64,000 nt of DNA from Bacteroidota bacterium (lineage in GTDB: Bacteria > Bacteroidota > Bacteroidia > Bacteroidales > ML635J-15). The translations under genes were made by a program, and so were the position numbers. Every line of letters starts with the position of its first letter. Positions within the stretch are counted from its first letter, which is position 1. Where the stretch lies: positions 35,556-99,555 of the forward strand of contig JAKQEK010000372.1 in the NCBI GenBank assembly GCA_029558535.1, in the 5' to 3' direction. The notes beneath the pieces are model-generated. The model was not told the DNA's origin. It saw only the letters and a program-made list of their open reading frames with translations, and ran no database searches. Positions 36,851 to 46,791 of the stretch are shown here, piece by piece.

Positions 36851-38173
36851 TTATAAGAGCAAAAAACTTAGTAAAAAGGCTATAATTAATACAAGCGAAT
36901 ATAATGAGAAATATTTTAGGTTTATATATTCAGATGGTTTGATATTATGTTTTGATTTTAAACATATGACTAAATATAATTTTTCTATAAGATATGAAAT
37001 TACTGTGGCAATTGCTACTCCAAATATACCCCAAAATTGAATTAGGATTAAACTTAAACTGATATTAATTACTATTTCAATTAACGAAGATTTAAGAATA
37101 AGTTTGGTTTCTTTAATACCAATAAGTATAATTCTAGTAAATAAGAATCTTGTAATAATTATTAAAACATAAATATTAAAAATTACAGCACTTGACTCAA
37201 AATATTGATTAAAAATTATAGGATAAATATATTTACTAGTCAGAACAATTAAAATTGCTACGGGGAATAAAATATGCATTAGTTTTGCCGTGCCGGTTTT
37301 AAGTTCTGATAATGCAATTTTTCTGTTATTAGGATCCGAAAATCTCGGAGTAAGAGCATTGCCAAAAGCATCGAGAAGTAATATAATAAATGGGAGTTCT
37401 CTTGCCCCGTATCTAAATATTGCAAGTGTTGCTTCGTCGTATTTGTATGAAACCAGAAAACCGTCAAAATATTGAGCACTTCCGCTTAATAGGATACTTA
37501 AAACCAGCGGAGAGGATAGCCTCAAAAATTCTTTCAAAAAAGTAGTAGATATTTTTATTTCCGAATAACGGTAAACAAGAACAATTAGCCATAAATACCT
37601 TAAACCATTAATAAATACAAATCCGTAAAGCCCATAAGCTAAATCAAATGTGAAAATTATAGGTAGTGTAACACATAAAAGCTGTAACGTAAAAGTTATA
37701 ATTCCATAAATGATTAAAAGTTTGGGCTTATTTTTAAGCAAATAAAAATATTCGACAAGGTTTACCGGACCAGAAACGACAATATACATGAAAAGAATTC
37801 TCATGTAAGGAATTTTATTCCCATGGAAACTAAATAGTGATGATATAAATGGTTGAGATACTAAAACTAATACAGCAGATAAGAAACTAATTAAAGTAAA
37901 TAAAAGAAAAATGTTAAATAAAATTGGATTTTTTTCGGAGGTGCCAAAAGTCTTACTGTTTTTAAATACTGCCAATAGAGATTGAAGCATCCCGCCAATC
38001 CAAAAGAAACTGACACTGCCAGCAATAAGTAAAAATGTTTCATATACCCCAATTTCACCAACTCGTAATTTTGTCTTCGTTAATACTATACTTATAAGTA
38101 ATAGAACACCAAATCTTACAATTTGAAAAAACTGCAATGCACTTACGTTTGTAATATATTTTTTTAAGTTCAA
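36851..38173 (-). CDS. Oligosaccharide flippase (Wzx/MATE-like membrane protein)
   Basis: The 440-residue protein has about twelve hydrophobic helices spread along its length (for example RFGVLLLISIVLTKTKL, LLFTLISFLSAVLVLVSQPF, LYSLVLIIAFLLSFLLL at the end). This fits the polysaccharide-transport (Wzx-like) branch of the MOP superfamily, which moves lipid-linked sugars across the inner membrane. I see no in-frame ATG that gives a normal N terminus; the frame begins at a TTG (38173), followed by the first helix after about 25 residues, so TTG is my start. A TATCTTTA box lies just upstream. It precedes the asparagine-synthase-like gene. Confidence 0.8.
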   Translation of the reverse strand: MNLKKYITNVSALQFFQIVRFGVLLLISIVLTKTKLRVGEIGVYETFLLIAGSVSFFWIGGMLQSLLAVFKNSKTFGTSEKNPILFNIFLLFTLISFLSAVLVLVSQPFISSLFSFHGNKIPYMRILFMYIVVSGPVNLVEYFYLLKNKPKLLIIYGIITFTLQLLCVTLPIIFTFDLAYGLYGFVFINGLRYLWLIVLVYRYSEIKISTTFLKEFLRLSSPLVLSILLSGSAQYFDGFLVSYKYDEATLAIFRYGARELPFIILLLDAFGNALTPRFSDPNNRKIALSELKTGTAKLMHILFPVAILIVLTSKYIYPIIFNQYFESSAVIFNIYVLIIITRFLFTRIILIGIKETKLILKSSLIEIVINISLSLILIQFWGIFGVAIATVISYLIEKLYLVICLKSKHNIKPSEYINLKYFSLYSLVLIIAFLLSFLLL

Positions 38174-38230
38174 AATTCTAAAGATAAATTTTGAGATTAG
38201 ATGAAAAATGCAAAGTAAAATTTATAATTA

Positions 38231-38836
38231 TCATTTATTTTCAAGATAGGCAGCCATAATTTTTTGAATGTATTTACCTATTATATCAAATTCAAGATTA
38301 ACAACCGTTCCGGGTTTTATATTATGAAAGTTTGTTACCATATAAGTAAAAGGAATTATTGCAACCGAGAACTGATTTTTTTTTGAGTTCACAACTGTTA
38401 AACTTACGCCATTTACAGATACAGAACCTTTTTCAACTGTAATATTCCCTGTAGAGTTGTCGTAGTTAAATGTAAAATACCAACTACCGTCAGACTCTTT
38501 TACTTCGGAACAAATCGCTGTTTGGTCAACATGCCCTTGTACCAAATGTCCGTCCAGTAGCTTGTCCATGGTCATACTTCTTTCAATGTTTACTTCGTCA
38601 TTTACATGCAGTAGTCCCATATTTGATTTGTCAAGAGTTTCTTGAACTGCAGTAACTTTGTATATCTTTTGTTCTTTATCAATATCAACAACAGTTAGAC
38701 ACACACCATTATGCGAAACACTTTGATCAATTTTTAATTTATCGGCAAATGAACAAGTCAGATAAAAATGATAATTAGTACGGTCTTGTTCTATTTTTAC
38801 AACTTTTGCTGTTTCTTCAACTATTCCTGAAAACAT
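38231..38836 (-). CDS. ribE: Riboflavin synthase, alpha chain
   Basis: The 201-residue protein has two lumazine-binding repeats. It starts MFSGIVEE, with GVCLTVVDI in the first repeat and VNGVSLTVVN in the second (near residue 130). It dismutates two 6,7-dimethyl-8-ribityllumazine molecules into riboflavin. Length is normal. It stands apart from other rib genes and has a predicted promoter about 25 bp upstream. Confidence 0.95.
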   Translation of the reverse strand: MFSGIVEETAKVVKIEQDRTNYHFYLTCSFADKLKIDQSVSHNGVCLTVVDIDKEQKIYKVTAVQETLDKSNMGLLHVNDEVNIERSMTMDKLLDGHLVQGHVDQTAICSEVKESDGSWYFTFNYDNSTGNITVEKGSVSVNGVSLTVVNSKKNQFSVAIIPFTYMVTNFHNIKPGTVVNLEFDIIGKYIQKIMAAYLENK

Positions 38837-38860
38837 ATATTTTATTATTTAATTTAAATA

Positions 38861-38868
38861 CAAACTTA
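38861..38868 (-). promoter_or_regulatory. Predicted ribE promoter -7 box
   Basis: Minus-strand TAAGTTTG matches TAnnTTTG, 24 bp before the ribE ATG. The -33 region is not a clear TTTG. Confidence 0.45.
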
Positions 38869-38942
38869 CATAAAAGACTTAAATTATTAAACAATTATCA
38901 GATTTTAAATATTGCTCTAAATAAGCAAAAAATGTAAAAAAC

Positions 38943-39959
38943 TTAAACTGAATTTTCCGGCAAAAAATCATCCGGTCCAATATGCCCAAATTTAATGTAG
39001 ATGAAATCTAAAATCTTATTAATTTCTTCATTAGTTTGGGCAGTCAGTAACTTTAGTCTTGTTTCTTTAAAGTTTGGAATACATTTAAAATATAAAGCAA
39101 AATGTCTTCTCATTTCATATATTCCTCTTTGATTTTCTTTAAATTCCAGAGACTTTTCTAAATGTTCCTTAGCATACTCAACGAGTTTTGTAACTCCTGG
39201 TTTAGGCAGATCTTGACCAGTTTTTAAATAGTGTTTTATTTCTTGAAATATCCATGGTTTTCCAATCGAAGCTCTGCCAATCATTATTGCATCAACATTG
39301 TATTTGTCGAATTTTTCTGCTGCTGTTTTTCCATTTATGATATCTCCATTACCGATTATCGGAATTTTAATATTTGAGTTGTTTTTTACTTCACCAATAT
39401 ATGACCAGTCTGCTTGTCCTTTATACATTTGAGCTCTGGTTCTTCCATGGATTGTAAGAGCTTGAATGCCACAATCTTGCAACATCAGAGCCACCTCCAT
39501 TATATTTATCGAATCTAAATCCCAACCTAATCTTGTTTTTACTGTTACAGGTAAAACTGAATTACTAACTACTTTTTCGGTAATTTCCTTCATCAGTGGA
39601 AGATTACGAAGCATTCCGGATCCTGCTCCACGATTTGCAATTTTCTTAACCGGACATCCAAAGTTGATATCTAAAACATCTGCCGAACTTTTATTAACTT
39701 GAAGTGTGGCTTTTTCCATGGCTTCAGCATTGTGGCCATAAATTTGTATTCCGACAGGATGTTCGTAATCATAGATTTTGAGTTTTTGCACACTTTTTCG
39801 AGCATCTCTGATGAGGCCGTCTGCAGAAATAAATTCGGTAAACATAAAATCAGCGCCGAATTTTTTACACATATATCTGAAAGAAGGATCAGTTACGTCT
39901 TCCATCGGAGCTAGAAAAACAGGTTTGTCGCAGAATTCCTGCTTACCAATTTTCAACAT
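38943..39959 (-). CDS. dusB: tRNA-dihydrouridine synthase (DusB family)
   Basis: The 338-residue FMN enzyme has the family blocks LAPMEDVTDPSFR, NFGCPVKKIANRGAGSGML (catalytic Cys), TIHGRTRAQMYKGQADW and IGNGDIINGKTAAE, with the C-terminal helical RNA-binding domain (about 240-330). It reduces uridine to dihydrouridine in the D-loop of tRNAs. It lies 13 bp downstream of infB and probably belongs to the rimP-nusA-infB transcript. Confidence 0.92.
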   Translation of the reverse strand: MLKIGKQEFCDKPVFLAPMEDVTDPSFRYMCKKFGADFMFTEFISADGLIRDARKSVQKLKIYDYEHPVGIQIYGHNAEAMEKATLQVNKSSADVLDINFGCPVKKIANRGAGSGMLRNLPLMKEITEKVVSNSVLPVTVKTRLGWDLDSINIMEVALMLQDCGIQALTIHGRTRAQMYKGQADWSYIGEVKNNSNIKIPIIGNGDIINGKTAAEKFDKYNVDAIMIGRASIGKPWIFQEIKHYLKTGQDLPKPGVTKLVEYAKEHLEKSLEFKENQRGIYEMRRHFALYFKCIPNFKETRLKLLTAQTNEEINKILDFIYIKFGHIGPDDFLPENSV

Positions 39960-39972
39960 AAAGGAACAATAA

Positions 39973-42933
39973 TCAAAGAGTCTGTTTAACTTCTACTTCA
40001 TCAAAAGCTTCAACAATATCTCCAACTTTAATATCATTAAATCTATCAATATTTAAACCGCATTCGAGTCCAGGACCAACCTCTTTCACATCATCTTTAA
40101 ATCGTTTAAGGCTTCCCAATTCTCCGGTATAGATAACGATACCATCGCGAATAATTCTTACTCTTGACTTTTTATATATCTTTCCGTCTGTAACTAAGCA
40201 TCCTGCAACTGTACCAACTTTTGTAATTTTAAATACCTCTCTAATTTCGCAAGAACCTGTAATTGTTTCTTTTACAGTCGGAGAAAGCATGCCTTCCATA
40301 GCATCTTTGATTTCATTTATTGCATCGTAGATTATAGAATAAAGTCTTATTTCGATTTCTTCTTTTTCGGCTAGTTTACGTGCATAACTTGAAGGTCTAA
40401 CCTGGAAGCCGACAATGATTGCATTTGATGCTGCAGCAAGCATAACATCAGATTCTGAAATTTGACCCACTGCTTTATGAATAATATTTACTGCAAAATT
40501 TTCAGTAGAAAGTTTAATAAGAGAATCTGAAAGAGCCTCAACCGAACCATCCACATCACCTTTAACAATAATATTAATTTCATTGAAATTACCTAAAGCA
40601 AGACGTCTTCCAATTTCATCAAGAGTAATATGTTTTTGAGTACGTAATCCTTGTTCGCGTTGTAACTGGAGACGTTTATTTGCAAGATTACGAGCTTCAT
40701 GATCGCTTTCCATTACATTAAATTTGTCACCAGCCTGAGGAGCACCATTTAAACCTAGTACTAGAACCGGAGTTGATGGTCCTGCAATATCAAGTTTATG
40801 GCCTCTTTCGTTATACATAGCTTTTACTCTACCTGTCTGGCATCCTGCAAGTAATATATCACCCACCTTAAGAGTTCCTGCTTGAACTAAAAGAGTAGTT
40901 ACATAGCCCCTACCTTTATCCAGCGAAGCTTCAATTACAGTACCGACTGCGTGTTTATTTGGATTTGCTTGTAATTCAAGGAGTTCAGCTTCGAGAAGCA
41001 CTTTTTCAAGAAGTTCTTCAATATTGATACCTGCTTTTGCCGAAATATCCTGAGATTGATATTTTCCGCCCCAATCTTCAACCAAATAGTTCATATTTGC
41101 AAGAGACTCTCTTATTTTTTCGGGATTTGCGGCAGGTTTATCAATTTTATTTATAGCAAAAACAATCGGAACTCCTGCTGCACTAGCGTGATTGATAGCT
41201 TCAACGGTCTGAGGCATAATATTGTCATCAGCCGCTATGATGATAATAGCTACGTCTGTAATTTGAGCACCTCTGGCACGCATTGCGGTAAAAGCCTCGT
41301 GTCCCGGAGTGTCAAGGAAAGTTATTTGCTTTCCTCCCTCAAGAGTAACAGAATATGCTCCGATGTGCTGGGTGATTCCTCCGGCTTCTCCATCAACTAC
41401 ATTTGTGTGTCTTATTCTATCCAAAAGTTTAGTTTTACCATGGTCAACGTGTCCCATTACTGTAACAATTGGTGGACGAGGGATAAGATCTTCGGGATCA
41501 TCTATTGTTTCTTCGATTTCGTTAAGTACTTCTGCACTTACAAATTCAACTTTATAACCGTATTCGTCTGCTACCAGTGACATTGTTTCAGCATCGAGGC
41601 GCTGATTTATTGAAACAAAAAGCCCTAGGCTCATACAGGTTGCAATTAATGTCGTTACAGGAACATTCATCATTGCCGATAACTCATTAACAGATACAAA
41701 TTCTGTAACTTTTATAATGTTTTTTTCGAATTCGGTTCTTTCTATTTCTTCTTGACGTTTTTGAGAAACTAAATCACGTTTTTCTCGTCTGTGTTTCGAA
41801 GTCTTCGATTTTTGTTTGGGAGTTGTTAATCTAGCTAAAGTCTCTTTAATTTGTTTCTGTACATCTTCCTCGTCAATTTCCGGTTTTTTAGCTTTAAGAG
41901 GTTTTTTAGTTAATTTTTTCTTTTTTGAATCAACTCCGCTATCCGAATTCTCAATATTAATTTTTACTTTTTTGATTCGTTTTCTCTTTGATTTACGCTC
42001 TTCTTTTTCTTTTTCGCGTATTTTTTGTCTTTCTTCTTTTGCAACTATTTTCTTTTTCTCCGACTCCTCTTGCTTCTTTAAGTAGTTATCTATATCAATC
42101 CTACCAACAACATTTGGACCAGTCAGTTTTACTATTTTAGTTTCAATGAATTCAGATTCTATATTTTGAGAAGAAGATATTTCAGCTTCAGGTATTATAA
42201 CTTCTTTTTCAATGCTCTGTGGAGCATCATCCTGTTTGTCGGTTGAAGATTCCGGTATTACAGATATGTCAATTTCAGCATCAGGTGTTACAACCTCTTC
42301 AGAAGCATTTTTAACAGCATTTGATTTTCCTTTAGATGACTTTTTTTCTTCAGTTTTAGATTTTTTTTCTGCTTCTTTTTCTTCAGTAGATTTTCTTTTT
42401 GGACGAGTTTTTTGATTTATTTGATCTAAATTAATAGTTCCTATAACTTTTATGCCCTCTTGCTTGTCATCGTTTGTATCTTTTATTACCTGCTGAATAA
42501 TAGATGTTTTAGTCTCTTCATTTTTGGTAACAATTGCCTCATCAGTTTTTGTTATTATTTCTTTTACCGTTTTTTCCGAGGGTTGCTCTGTATTCTTTTT
42601 TGTATCAGGAATTGTTTCAATAACTTTTTCTGAAACCGGCAATTCTTCTGCAGAAGTAACTTTTTCTACAACTTTAGTTTGTTTTTCAAGAGAAATATTA
42701 ATTTCCTTATTTTCTCTTGCCTGTTCTGTGTTTTTTAAGGCTTTTTCTTTTAAAGATTTAGATTCTTTAAATTCTTCGTTAAGGATATCAAGACATTCAA
42801 AAGGCAGTTTTGCATTCGGATTGTTCTCGACTGAATAACCTTTTTTGACCAAAAAATCAATTATTGTAGAAGTCCCTACATTTAATTCTCTGGCAATAGT
42901 GCTAAGCCTTATTGGTTTACTCTCTGAAGTCAT
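39973..42933 (-). CDS. infB: Translation initiation factor IF-2
   Basis: The 986-residue GTPase has an N-terminal IF2_N motif ([19 protein letters not shown]), a long low-complexity Glu/Lys/Ser linker (about 55-395), then the G domain with G1 GHVDHGKT near residue 491, G3 DTPGHEAFT and G4 NKIDKP, followed by the C-terminal beta-barrel domains. It recruits fMet-tRNA to the 30S subunit and promotes subunit joining. The linker is long and rich in Lys-Glu pairs, as in many Bacteroidota. It lies 28 bp downstream of nusA and 13 bp upstream of dusB. Confidence 0.97.
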   Translation of the reverse strand: MTSESKPIRLSTIARELNVGTSTIIDFLVKKGYSVENNPNAKLPFECLDILNEEFKESKSLKEKALKNTEQARENKEINISLEKQTKVVEKVTSAEELPVSEKVIETIPDTKKNTEQPSEKTVKEIITKTDEAIVTKNEETKTSIIQQVIKDTNDDKQEGIKVIGTINLDQINQKTRPKRKSTEEKEAEKKSKTEEKKSSKGKSNAVKNASEEVVTPDAEIDISVIPESSTDKQDDAPQSIEKEVIIPEAEISSSQNIESEFIETKIVKLTGPNVVGRIDIDNYLKKQEESEKKKIVAKEERQKIREKEKEERKSKRKRIKKVKINIENSDSGVDSKKKKLTKKPLKAKKPEIDEEDVQKQIKETLARLTTPKQKSKTSKHRREKRDLVSQKRQEEIERTEFEKNIIKVTEFVSVNELSAMMNVPVTTLIATCMSLGLFVSINQRLDAETMSLVADEYGYKVEFVSAEVLNEIEETIDDPEDLIPRPPIVTVMGHVDHGKTKLLDRIRHTNVVDGEAGGITQHIGAYSVTLEGGKQITFLDTPGHEAFTAMRARGAQITDVAIIIIAADDNIMPQTVEAINHASAAGVPIVFAINKIDKPAANPEKIRESLANMNYLVEDWGGKYQSQDISAKAGINIEELLEKVLLEAELLELQANPNKHAVGTVIEASLDKGRGYVTTLLVQAGTLKVGDILLAGCQTGRVKAMYNERGHKLDIAGPSTPVLVLGLNGAPQAGDKFNVMESDHEARNLANKRLQLQREQGLRTQKHITLDEIGRRLALGNFNEINIIVKGDVDGSVEALSDSLIKLSTENFAVNIIHKAVGQISESDVMLAAASNAIIVGFQVRPSSYARKLAEKEEIEIRLYSIIYDAINEIKDAMEGMLSPTVKETITGSCEIREVFKITKVGTVAGCLVTDGKIYKKSRVRIIRDGIVIYTGELGSLKRFKDDVKEVGPGLECGLNIDRFNDIKVGDIVEAFDEVEVKQTL

Positions 42934-42961
42934 AAATTTTTATATTACTCTATATTTATTC

Positions 42962-44200
42962 TTATTCAAATTCAGATTTTAAAATTGTTAAAACATCAAC
43001 AATCGTTTCTTCTTCAAGATCTGTTCTTTTTATAAGCTCTTCTTTACTTAATTCTAATACGCTACGAGCTGTATCACAGCCAATGCCTTTTAATACATCA
43101 ATAACCCATTGTTCGATTTCGTCTGAGAACTCGTCTAATGCAACATCATCTTCGCCCTCATCCATTTCGCGATATACATCTATTGTCATCCCTACAAGCT
43201 GACTAGCTAATTTAATATTAAGACCACCTTTTCCAATAGCTAATGATACCTGATCGGGGTTAAGATAAACATCTGCTCTTTTATCTTCGCCATTGATTTT
43301 TATTGAAGTAATCTTTGCCGGGCTAAGGGCTCTCTGAATGAATAGTTGTGTGTTCGTTGTATAGTTTATAATGTCAATGTTTTCGTTGTGTAATTCCCTT
43401 ACAATACCATGAATACGGCTTCCTTTCATTCCAACACACGCTCCAACCGGGTCAACTCTTTCGTCATAAGATTCGACAGCTACTTTTGTACGTTCTCCCG
43501 GAACGCGTACGATTTTCTTTATAGTAATAAGACCGTCAAGAATTTCCGGAATTTCTAATTCAAAAAGTCTTTCGAGAAATACAGGTGATGTCCTTGAAAG
43601 TTTAATAAGAGGAGTGCCATTTTTTAATTCTACACTCAGCACAACTGCTCTAATTGTATCTCCTTTACGATATCTATCGTTCGGAATTTGTTCACTTTTT
43701 GGCAGTATAAGTTCTGTACCGTCATCGTCCAAAACTAAGATCTCACGTTTCCATGTTTGGTAGATTTCGCCAATAATAATTTCGCCGACTTTATCTTTAT
43801 ATTTAAGATAAATATTGTCTTTTTCTCTTTCGAGAATTTTTGCTTGTAAGTTTTGCTTAAGTGTCAGAATTGCTCTTCTGCCAAAATCTTCAAGTTTGAT
43901 TTCATCCGAATATTCTTCTCCGGGTTCAAAATCCTCATCAATTTGTCTCGCTTCTGATAAAGGGATTTGGGTGTATTTGTCAACGAAGTCACTATCTTCA
44001 ACAACAATTCGTGAACGCCAAATTTCAACATCACCTTTTGTATCGTTGACAATAACATCAAATTTGCTGTCCTCACCAAAGATTTTTGTAAGTGTTGAAA
44101 TGAAAACATCTTTTAAAACCCCGATCATTGTCGGACGATCAATACTTTTTAGTTCCTTAAATTCTGCAAAGGTATCTACCAGATTATTATGCAATTCCAT
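42962..44200 (-). CDS. nusA: Transcription termination/antitermination factor NusA
   Basis: The 412-residue protein has the N-terminal RNA-polymerase-binding domain, an S1 domain (about 135-200), two KH domains (with DPVGACVGMKGSRI and AIGKGGLNI) and a C-terminal helix-hairpin-helix segment (KGIGCDTARSVLELSKEEL). It lacks the second acidic repeat of E. coli NusA, as expected for this phylum. NusA stabilises pausing and hairpin folding at terminators. It sits between rimP (21 bp upstream) and infB, the classical order. A terminator-like hairpin in this operon's leader could be a target for its own activity. Confidence 0.96.
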   Translation of the reverse strand: MELHNNLVDTFAEFKELKSIDRPTMIGVLKDVFISTLTKIFGEDSKFDVIVNDTKGDVEIWRSRIVVEDSDFVDKYTQIPLSEARQIDEDFEPGEEYSDEIKLEDFGRRAILTLKQNLQAKILEREKDNIYLKYKDKVGEIIIGEIYQTWKREILVLDDDGTELILPKSEQIPNDRYRKGDTIRAVVLSVELKNGTPLIKLSRTSPVFLERLFELEIPEILDGLITIKKIVRVPGERTKVAVESYDERVDPVGACVGMKGSRIHGIVRELHNENIDIINYTTNTQLFIQRALSPAKITSIKINGEDKRADVYLNPDQVSLAIGKGGLNIKLASQLVGMTIDVYREMDEGEDDVALDEFSDEIEQWVIDVLKGIGCDTARSVLELSKEELIKRTDLEEETIVDVLTILKSEFE

Positions 44201-44221
44201 AAATCAAATAATTTAAAATTT

Positions 44222-44680
44222 CTAAATAAAAGAAATTACTCTTCTTGTTGACTTAATATTATTAAATTTTATTTCAATTTCTTCTTTAATTTTTTGCTTT
44301 TTGTTTTCGATTTTTTTTGTTTTTTCTTGTTCAATTATTATTGAATCATCATTTACCTTCAATAATTTTCCTGCAAATTTTTCTCCATCAATCAATATAA
44401 TTTCTATTTCGGTATTGATGCTTTTAACATACTGTTCTCTTATTTTAAAAGGATTTGATAATCCGGGTGAACTTACCTCAAGAGAATAGTCTTCCTCATC
44501 GCGGTTAAGACATGCTTCAACACCCCTGCTGATTCTTTGACAATTTTCAATCGAAATTCCGCTATAATCATCGACATAAATGATAATATCATTTGAACGA
44601 TTGATTTTAATTTCAACCAAAAACTCACTTTCTTTTAGAAGTGGTTTGCAGATTTTTTCTATGTCTTCTTTTTTTATCAT
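44222..44680 (-). CDS. rimP: Ribosome maturation factor RimP
   Basis: The 152-residue protein has the two RimP domains: an N-terminal alpha/beta domain with DDYSGISIENCQRISRGVE and SLEVSSPGLSNPFK, and a C-terminal Sm-like barrel. It helps 30S subunit assembly. It is the first gene of the rimP-nusA-infB-dusB operon. The C-terminal part has a Lys/Glu-rich insertion before the last strand. Confidence 0.93.
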   Translation of the reverse strand: MIKKEDIEKICKPLLKESEFLVEIKINRSNDIIIYVDDYSGISIENCQRISRGVEACLNRDEEDYSLEVSSPGLSNPFKIREQYVKSINTEIEIILIDGEKFAGKLLKVNDDSIIIEQEKTKKIENKKQKIKEEIEIKFNNIKSTRRVISFI

Positions 44681-44690
44681 TTGTCTTTAA

Positions 44691-44717
44691 TAAAACAGGG
44701 GACTAATTGGTCCCCTG
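44691..44717 (-). terminator. Terminator-like hairpin in the rimP operon leader (possible attenuator)
   Basis: CAGGGGAC (44696-44703), loop TAATTG, GTCCCCTG (44710-44717) is a perfect 8-bp GC-rich stem. Read leftward it is followed by TTTT-A-TT. It lies between the predicted rimP promoter (-7 box 44748-44741) and the rimP ATG at 44680. The gene to the right reads away (mutA), so no upstream leftward gene needs terminating here. The simplest reading is a leader attenuator of the rimP operon; a structural leader element is also possible. Confidence 0.55.
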
Positions 44718-44740
44718 GTTTTTTAACCCAAAAAGCAGTG

Positions 44741-44771
44741 CAAAATTAAGGTAAATTTTTTAAATACCAAA
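44741..44771 (-). promoter_or_regulatory. Promoter of the rimP-nusA-infB operon
   Basis: Minus-strand TTTG (44771-44768), a 19-bp spacer and TAATTTTG (44748-44741) fit the full Bacteroidota consensus. The start of transcription should be near 44734, leaving a leader of about 55 nt that contains the hairpin. Confidence 0.7.
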
Positions 44772-44904
44772 TATTTTTACAGAAAATGGCTTTTATACGA
44801 GATAATTACACTGATAATTAATAAAACACAGATTTAGAAAAAGTATGTTTGAGGATAATATTATCTTTTTAAACATAAATTCACTATTTATCAAATTTTA
44901 CTAT

Positions 44905-44912
44905 TAATTTCG
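44905..44912 (+). promoter_or_regulatory. Possible mutA promoter -7 box
   Basis: TAATTTCG resembles TAnnTTTG with one change and is followed by CAGC, as often at Bacteroidota starts. It ends 35 bp before the mutA ATG. No good -33 box is visible. Confidence 0.3.
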
Positions 44913-44947
44913 CAGCAAATTTTGAATTTTAATATAAATATATCTTA

Positions 44948-46777
44948 ATGATGGAAGAAAAATTGTTTCAGGAATTTCCACCTATTTCCACACAAGCCTG
45001 GGAGGAAATCATTCAGAAAGATCTAAAAGGAGGCGATTATGATAAAAAGCTTATATGGAAAACTCTGGAAGGTTTTCCTGTAAGACCTTATTATCGCAGT
45101 GAGAATCTTAATAATTTGGGATATCTTAAAAATAATCCCGGAGAATTTCCTTATGTAAGAGGGGTTGATTATAAAGGGCTTAAAGTAATCCGCCAAGATA
45201 TAAGGGTTAAGGACGTTAAAGTTGCCAACAAACAAGCCACAGGTCTTATTTCTGCAGGAGTTACTTCGCTTGGATTTATTTTCCCGCAAGAATTGAACAA
45301 GGAAGAGTTCATGAAATTGATGGCAGGCATTAACATTGAAAAAGTGGAAATTAATTTTGTTGCTGATAATATGACAACAAAATATATTGATTTTCTGATA
45401 GAATATGCCAAAACCTGTTCATATAGTCTGAAAAACATTAAAGGTTCGAATAGCTTTGATCCATTAGCATATATGATTTTACATGGTAAGGCTTTATGCG
45501 GAAATGGACAATGTCATTGTGCTGAAGAAATACTGACAAAATACTCGGATTTGTTGCCGGAATTTAGTTTGATAAGTGTAAATGCATCAAATTATCATAA
45601 TGCCGGAGGTTCTGCTGTACAGGAACTTGCTTTTGCTCTTGCTGAAGGAGCCGAATATCTAAGCATGCTCAATGGACAAAATATTGATGTGGTTGCTCCG
45701 CGTATAAAATTCAACTTTGCAGTTGGGTCGAATTACTTTATGGAAATTGCAAAACTTAGAGCGGCTCGTTTGCTGTGGGCTAAAATTGTGGAAGCAAATG
45801 ATTGTAAAAATATTGAGAGTACAAAAATAAACATGCATTGCGAAACATCGCAGTGGAATAAAACTATATATGATCCTTATGTAAACATGCTTAGGGCAAC
45901 TACCGAAGCAATGGCTGCCATAATTGGAGGAACAGGTTCTTTGACCGTTATTCCATTTGATGATTCGTTTGCGGAGCCTTCAGAGTTTTCACTTCGCATT
46001 GCTAAAAATGTTCAATTAATTATTAGAGAAGAAGCTCATTTTGGTAAAGTTGTTGACCCTGCTGCCGGATCTTATTACATAGAAAATTTGACAGACAACC
46101 TGATCGAAAAAGCATGGGATTTATTTCTTAAGCTTGATGAGTTGGGAGGTTTTACCGAAGCGGTTAAAACAGGTTTTATTCAGGATAGTATAAACCAAAC
46201 TGCAAAACTCAGGAATTCGAACATTGCAACAAGAAGGGAGATTGTATTAGGAACAAATCAGTATCCGAACTTTAATGAAGTGATATCAAATGTTAAGATT
46301 TCAGAAAAGTCAAAGCCTGTAGGTGAACAATACAAGACTATAAGTCTGTACAGAGGTTCGGAAGAATTTGAAAAGTTAAGATCAGCGACAGACAAATCTG
46401 GTAAACGACCAAAGGCATTTATGTTGACAATTGGCAATCTCAATTTTAGAAAAGCCAGAGCACAGTTTAGTTGTAATTTTTTCGCATGTGCAGGCTTTGA
46501 AGTTATTGACAACAATGGTTTTGAAAGCATTGAAGATGGTATGAAAGAAGCGGCAAAGAGAACTGCTGATATTATAGTTTTGTGTAGTTCAGATGAAGAA
46601 TATGAAAAATTTGCAATTGAAGCCATAGAAAAAGCAGGGCAACGAATTTTGGTTATTGCAGGGAACCCTGTTTGCAAACCGGATTTGGAAACAAAAGGAG
46701 TGAAGAATTTCATTCATGTCAGGTCAAATGTCCTTGAAGAACTCAAAAGCTATCAAAAACAACTTGGTATTAACTAA
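44948..46777 (+). CDS. mutA: Methylmalonyl-CoA mutase small subunit
   Basis: The 609-residue protein shares the mutase TIM barrel ([48 protein letters not shown]) but its C-terminal cobalamin-like domain has lost the DxHxxG motif of the large subunit (there it reads [14 protein letters not shown]), so it does not bind B12. It pairs with the catalytic large subunit encoded 15 bp downstream. Start ATG ATG gives MMEEKLF; either Met is possible. Confidence 0.94.
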   Translation: MMEEKLFQEFPPISTQAWEEIIQKDLKGGDYDKKLIWKTLEGFPVRPYYRSENLNNLGYLKNNPGEFPYVRGVDYKGLKVIRQDIRVKDVKVANKQATGLISAGVTSLGFIFPQELNKEEFMKLMAGINIEKVEINFVADNMTTKYIDFLIEYAKTCSYSLKNIKGSNSFDPLAYMILHGKALCGNGQCHCAEEILTKYSDLLPEFSLISVNASNYHNAGGSAVQELAFALAEGAEYLSMLNGQNIDVVAPRIKFNFAVGSNYFMEIAKLRAARLLWAKIVEANDCKNIESTKINMHCETSQWNKTIYDPYVNMLRATTEAMAAIIGGTGSLTVIPFDDSFAEPSEFSLRIAKNVQLIIREEAHFGKVVDPAAGSYYIENLTDNLIEKAWDLFLKLDELGGFTEAVKTGFIQDSINQTAKLRNSNIATRREIVLGTNQYPNFNEVISNVKISEKSKPVGEQYKTISLYRGSEEFEKLRSATDKSGKRPKAFMLTIGNLNFRKARAQFSCNFFACAGFEVIDNNGFESIEDGMKEAAKRTADIIVLCSSDEEYEKFAIEAIEKAGQRILVIAGNPVCKPDLETKGVKNFIHVRSNVLEELKSYQKQLGIN

Positions 46778-46791
46778 AAATTGAAGCAGAC

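Noticed and set aside
41056..41580. Long plus-strand frame (174 codons) inside infB
   Set aside because: Antisense to the conserved GTPase domain of IF-2; no family resemblance and no start context.
43815..44216. Plus-strand frame (133 codons) inside nusA
   Set aside because: Antisense to the conserved NusA N-terminal domain, Ser-rich because of codon mirroring; not a gene.
46258..46713. Minus-strand frame (151 codons) in mutA
   Set aside because: Antisense to a conserved part of mutA. No independent evidence.
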